In this document: in pieces, positions 60,807-64,000 of the stretch
How positions within the stretch are numbered: position 1 is the stretch's first letter
Layout: each line of letters opens with the position of its first letter
Assembly (NCBI RefSeq): GCF_036057275.1
Contig: NZ_CP107945.1
Location: 6,944,001 to 7,008,000, forward strand
DNA from: Streptomyces sp. NBC_00390
GTDB taxonomy: Bacteria; Actinomycetota; Actinomycetes; Streptomycetales; Streptomycetaceae
Reading direction: 5' to 3'
Length of the DNA stretch: 64,000 nucleotides
The notes under the pieces: model-generated
Database searches by the model: none
Told to the model about the DNA's origin: nothing
The model's input: the letters and a program-made list of their open reading frames with translations, nothing else
Translations under genes and position numbers: made by a program

Positions 60807-61931
60807 ATGTACAAATTCTTCTTCAACCTGGTCTTCAAGCGGATGGACCCCGAGGAGGCCCACTACCTGGCCTTCCGCTGGATCCGGCTCGCGGTCCGCA
60901 TCCCCGTGCTGCGGACCTTCGTCGCCGCCGCTTTCGCCCCGCGCTACAAGGAGCTGCGCACCGAGGCACTCGGCCTGCGGATGCACGGCCCCTTCGGGCT
61001 GGCGGCCGGCTTCGACAAGAACGCCGTCGCCATCGACGGCATGGCGATGCTCGGCTTCGACCACATCGAGATCGGCACGGTCACGGCGCAGCCCCAGCCC
61101 GGCAACCCCAAGAAGCGCCTCTTCCGGCTGGTACCGGACCGTGCGCTGATCAACCGCATGGGCTTCAACAACGAGGGTTCGGCAGCCGTCGCCGCGCGCC
61201 TCGCCGCCCGCAAGGCGACCCTCGGCACGAAGCGCGGCCGGACCATCGTCGGGGTCAACATCGGCAAGACCAAGGTCGTCCCGGAGGCCGAGGCCGTCGG
61301 CGACTACGTCACCTCCACCGAGCGCCTGGCCGCCCACGCCGACTATCTCGTCGTCAACGTCAGCTCGCCCAACACCCCCGGGCTGCGCAACCTCCAGGCG
61401 ACCGAGTCGCTGCGCCCCCTGCTCACCGCCGTACGCGAGGCCGCCGACCGCGCGGTCACCGACCGCCGGGTCCCGCTGCTCGTCAAGATCGCCCCCGATC
61501 TCGCCGACGAGGACGTCGACGCCGTCGCCGATCTCGCGGTCGAGCTGGGCCTGGACGGCATCATCGCCACCAACACCACGATCGCGCGCGACGGACTGGG
61601 CCTGAAGTCCTCGCCCGAGCTGATCAAGGAGACCGGCGGCCTGTCCGGCGCTCCCGTCAAGGCACGCTCTGTGGCGGTGCTGCGCCGTCTGTACGCCCGC
61701 GTCGGGGACCGGATCACGCTCGTCGGCGTGGGCGGCATCGAGAACGCCGAGGACGCCTGGCAGCGCATCCTGGCCGGGGCCACGCTCGTCCAGGGCTACA
61801 GCGCCTTCGTCTACGAGGGCCCGTTCTACGCCCGCGCGATCCACAAGGGCCTCGCCGCGCGCCTCGCGGCCAGCCCGTACGCCACTCTCGCCGAGGCGGT
61901 AGGGGCCGCCGCCGCGAAGAACCACGGGTGA
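60807..61931 (+). CDS. pyrD: Dihydroorotate dehydrogenase, quinone-dependent (class 2)
   Basis: The 374-residue FMN enzyme oxidises dihydroorotate at the membrane. It has the N-terminal helices of class 2 forms (MYKFFFNLVFKRMDPEEAHY), AAGFDKNAVAIDGM, IGTVTAQPQPGNPKKRLFR, NRMGFNNEGSAAV, and GLSGAPVKARSVAVLRRLYA. The presence of these helices fixes class 2 rather than class 1. Confidence 0.96.
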   Translation: MYKFFFNLVFKRMDPEEAHYLAFRWIRLAVRIPVLRTFVAAAFAPRYKELRTEALGLRMHGPFGLAAGFDKNAVAIDGMAMLGFDHIEIGTVTAQPQPGNPKKRLFRLVPDRALINRMGFNNEGSAAVAARLAARKATLGTKRGRTIVGVNIGKTKVVPEAEAVGDYVTSTERLAAHADYLVVNVSSPNTPGLRNLQATESLRPLLTAVREAADRAVTDRRVPLLVKIAPDLADEDVDAVADLAVELGLDGIIATNTTIARDGLGLKSSPELIKETGGLSGAPVKARSVAVLRRLYARVGDRITLVGVGGIENAEDAWQRILAGATLVQGYSAFVYEGPFYARAIHKGLAARLAASPYATLAEAVGAAAAKNHG

Positions 61932-62025
61932 GCGCACCCGGAGGCGTCCTGCGGCCGCCGCCGACGGCGCCCCCGGCAAGACCGCTTCACCGCGCGCGTG
62001 CGCGATCATCCACGGAGGAACTGCC

Positions 62026-62874
62026 ATGACCGACATCACCGAGCCCTTCGGCGCCCGCCTGCGCCGCGCCATGGACACCCGCGGCCCGCTGTGCGTGGGC
62101 ATCGACCCGCATGCGTCCCTCCTGTCCGCCTGGGGCCTGAGCGACGACATCGCGGGCCTGGAGACGTTCACGCGTACGGTCGTGGACGCTCTGGCCGGCC
62201 ACGTCGCCGTCTTCAAGCCGCAGAGCGCGTTCTTCGAGCGCTTCGGCTCGAAGGGCATCGCCGTACTGGAGCGGGCCGTCGAGGATCTCCGCGCGGCCGG
62301 CGGCCTGGTCGTCATGGACGCCAAGCGCGGGGACATCGGCTCGACCATGGCCGCATACGCCGAGACCTTCCTGCGCAAGGACTCGCCGCTGTTCTCGGAC
62401 GCCCTGACGGTCTCCCCGTATCTCGGGTACGGCTCGCTGAAGCCGGCCGTGGAGCTGGCCCGGGAGAGCGGCGCCGGTCTGTTCGTGCTGGCCCTGACCT
62501 CCAACCCGGAGGGCGCGGAGGTCCAGCGGGCGGTGTGTGAGGACGGCCGCTCCGTCGGCGCGACCATGCTCGGTCACCTGGCCGCCGAGAACGCCGGCCG
62601 GAGCCCGATGGGCTCGTTCGGCGCGGTGGTCGGCGCGACGCTCGGGGACCTCGCCTCCTTCGATCTGGACATCAACGGCCCGCTGCTGGCCCCGGGTATC
62701 GGAGCCCAGGGCGCGAATGCCGCGGATCTTCCGGCGGTCTTCGGCCCGGCGGTGCGCAATGTCGTTCCGAATGTCAGCCGTGGTGTCCTGCGTCACGGTC
62801 CGGACGCGGCGGCGCTGCGTGAAGCGGCCCTGCGGTTCGCGGACGAGGTGCGCGAGGCAGTCGCCTCCGCGTGA
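62026..62874 (+). CDS. pyrF: Orotidine 5'-phosphate decarboxylase, type 2
   Basis: The 282-residue enzyme gives UMP, the end product of this operon. It shows LCVGIDPHASLLSAWGL, AVFKPQSAFFERFGSKG, and the catalytic DAKRGDIGSTMAAYAETFL. The longer form (about 280 residues) is the type found in actinobacteria and myxobacteria. ATG 62026 follows GGAGGAA. Confidence 0.96.
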   Translation: MTDITEPFGARLRRAMDTRGPLCVGIDPHASLLSAWGLSDDIAGLETFTRTVVDALAGHVAVFKPQSAFFERFGSKGIAVLERAVEDLRAAGGLVVMDAKRGDIGSTMAAYAETFLRKDSPLFSDALTVSPYLGYGSLKPAVELARESGAGLFVLALTSNPEGAEVQRAVCEDGRSVGATMLGHLAAENAGRSPMGSFGAVVGATLGDLASFDLDINGPLLAPGIGAQGANAADLPAVFGPAVRNVVPNVSRGVLRHGPDAAALREAALRFADEVREAVASA

Positions 62875-62940
62875 TCCAGGGGCGGGATCCGGCGCCCTTG
62901 ACGGAATCTTGGCTCAAATGTCGGTCGTTATGGCGGAAAT

Positions 62941-62972
62941 GTCCTGGTCGGTCGATGCTGACCAGGACTTTT
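62941..62972 (+). terminator. Terminator after pyrF with a U-tract
   Basis: GTCCTGGTC and GACCAGGAC form a 9-bp stem with a 10-nt loop and are followed by TTTT. It is the only hairpin listed here with a directly adjoining T-run. It ends the pyr operon. Confidence 0.85.
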
Positions 62973-62984
62973 CGTCTGTTCTCG

Positions 62985-63013
62985 CTGACGAGAGCGGCCA
63001 TGGCCGCTAGTCT
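62985..63013 (+). promoter_or_regulatory. Predicted promoter of the sIHF gene
   Basis: CTGACG (62985-62990) and TAGTCT (63008-63013) are 17 nt apart. The palindrome GCGGCCATGGCCGC lies in the spacer. The leader would be ~110 nt. Confidence 0.5.
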
Positions 63014-63133
63014 CCGACCAGAGCGAACGTGCAGCGCAGGTGATCTGCGTTGTTCGTTGCTCGCCTGGTGCGGGGCTACCCAGCTTCCTCACCGGTCCGT
63101 ATCCGACAGTTCGACATCCGAGGTGACGTAGGC

Positions 63134-63457
63134 GTGGCTCTTCCGCCCCTTACCCCTGAACAGCGCGCAGCCGCGCTCGAAAAGGCCGCCGCGGCTCGCC
63201 GGGAGCGGGCCGAGGTCAAGAATCGACTCAAGCACTCCGGCGCCTCGCTCCACGAGGTCATCAAGCAGGGCCAGGAGAACGACGTCATCGGCAAGATGAA
63301 GGTCTCCGCCCTGCTCGAGTCCCTGCCGGGCGTGGGCAAGGTCCGCGCCAAGCAGATCATGGAGCGGCTCGGCATCTCCGAGAGCCGCCGCGTGCGGGGT
63401 CTCGGCTCCAACCAGATCGCCTCCCTCGAGCGCGAGTTCGGCGGCGGCGCTGCCTGA
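63134..63457 (+). CDS. mihF: Streptomyces integration host factor (sIHF/mIHF)
   Basis: The 107-residue nucleoid protein bends DNA and affects sporulation and antibiotic production. The sequence starts VALPPLTPEQRAAALEKAAA, has HEVIKQGQENDVIGKMKVSA and a helix-hairpin-helix LLESLPGVGKVRAKQIMERL followed by RRVRGLGSNQIASLEREFG. It is nearly identical to the S. coelicolor protein. GTG 63134 with GAGGTGA upstream is used. Confidence 0.96.
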   Translation: MALPPLTPEQRAAALEKAAAARRERAEVKNRLKHSGASLHEVIKQGQENDVIGKMKVSALLESLPGVGKVRAKQIMERLGISESRRVRGLGSNQIASLEREFGGGAA

Positions 63458-63483
63458 CGTTCCCGGGCACTCCCGAGAACCTG

Positions 63484-63489
63484 GATAAT
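63484..63489 (+). promoter_or_regulatory. gmk: Probable -10 box of gmk
   Basis: GATAAT ends 6 nt before the gmk ATG, and no ribosome site lies between, so a transcript starting here would be leaderless. The -35 side is poor (TTCCCG at 17 nt). Confidence 0.4.
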
Positions 63490-63495
63490 CGCTGC

Positions 63496-64000
63496 ATGGC
63501 AGCAGAGGTACGTCCGCGGCTGACCGTGCTCTCCGGCCCCTCCGGGGTCGGTAAGAGCACGGTCGTCGCCCATATGCGCAAGGTCCACCCCGAGGTCTGG
63601 CTCTCGGTGTCGGCCACCACCCGTAAGCCGCGCCCAGGCGAGCGCCACGGCGTCCAGTACTTCTTCGTGACCGACGACGAGTTCGACAAGCTCGTCGCCA
63701 ACGGAGAGCTTCTGGAGTGGGCCGAATTCGCGGGCAACCGCTACGGCACGCCGCGCCGTGCGGTTCTCGACCGCCTGGAGGCGGGCGAACCCGTGCTGCT
63801 GGAGATCGATCTCCAGGGTGCCCGGCAGGTCAAGGAGTCCATGGCGGACTCCCAGCTGGTCTTCCTGGCCCCGCCGAGCTGGGACGAACTGGTCCGCAGG
63901 CTCACCGGACGGGGCACCGAGTCCCCCGAGGTCATCGAGCGCCGGCTGGCGGCCGCCAAGGTGGAGCTCGCCGCCGAATCGGAGTTCGATACGACCCTGG
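63496..64000 (+). CDS. gmk: Guanylate kinase (5' part, cut by the window end)
   Basis: The first 168 codons are present. The product phosphorylates GMP to GDP. It shows the P-loop LSGPSGVGKSTVV, SVSATTRKPRPGERHGVQYF (GMP site), GELLEWAEFAGNRYGTPRRA and VLLEIDLQGARQVKE. It follows sIHF by 38 bp, the order conserved in actinobacteria (mihF-gmk-rpoZ). Confidence 0.96.
   Translation, partial: MAAEVRPRLTVLSGPSGVGKSTVVAHMRKVHPEVWLSVSATTRKPRPGERHGVQYFFVTDDEFDKLVANGELLEWAEFAGNRYGTPRRAVLDRLEAGEPVLLEIDLQGARQVKESMADSQLVFLAPPSWDELVRRLTGRGTESPEVIERRLAAAKVELAAESEFDTTL

Overview
The window is 64 kb of high-G+C actinobacterial chromosome, almost certainly Streptomyces. BldD, the small nucleoid protein sIHF and RelA are recognisable Streptomyces-type proteins from remembered sequences; no search was run. 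The gene order matches the conserved Streptomyces core: thrS-HIT-pgsA-acyltransferase-pimA-pdxST-yebC-ruvCAB-yajC-secDF-apt-relA, then hisS, rarA, rpsD, alaS-ruvX-mltG-aroE, aroCKBQ-efp-nusB, and bldD/pyrR-pyrBC-carAB-pyrDF-sIHF-gmk. About 60 protein genes, one tRNA gene and two gene remnants are supported. Many genes start with GTG (relA and aroC with TTG), and many neighbours overlap by ATGA, GTGA or TGATG, so translational coupling is common.

Left end (1-4.6 kb): a partial gene, an SRPBCC protein, tRNA-Val(CAC), two abutting 5'-truncated chitinase remnants on opposite strands, a DEDDh exonuclease, and a coupled pair made of a DUF4365 nuclease-like protein and an unknown partner. This is the least conserved-looking part of the window.

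Envelope and repair block (4.6-24.3 kb): threonyl-tRNA synthetase and an Ap4A-type HIT enzyme; a membrane protein and an EF-G-like GTPase on the minus strand; three coupled genes for phosphatidylinositol mannoside synthesis; vitamin B6 synthesis (pdxST); yebC; the RuvABC resolvasome; the YajC-SecD-SecF export accessory complex; and apt.

Stringent-response and translation block (24.3-41.7 kb): relA, a DUF349 protein, a cyclophilin, a metallo-beta-lactamase-fold hydrolase, hisS, a VKOR, rarA, an iron-box gene (DUF2470) divergent from rpsD, an orphan NB-ARC/TPR protein, and alaS-ruvX.

Cell wall and shikimate block (41.7-51.6 kb): mltG with a long Q/Y-rich cytoplasmic tail, aroE, aroCKBQ, a proline-rich P-loop protein, an M24 peptidase homologue with altered metal ligands, efp and nusB.

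Development and pyrimidine block (51.6-64 kb): bldD with a recognisable promoter and operator, then the whole UMP pathway under a PyrR-binding RNA hairpin, then sIHF and the start of gmk. Perfect GC-rich hairpins close most transcription units and also lie inside some expected operons (ruvA/ruvB, yajC/secD, carB/pyrD). No phage, IS element, CRISPR array or biosynthetic cluster was seen. The most unusual items are the chitinase junction, the DUF4365 pair, the iron box beside rpsD, the orphan NB-ARC protein, the degenerate M24 protein and the MltG tail.
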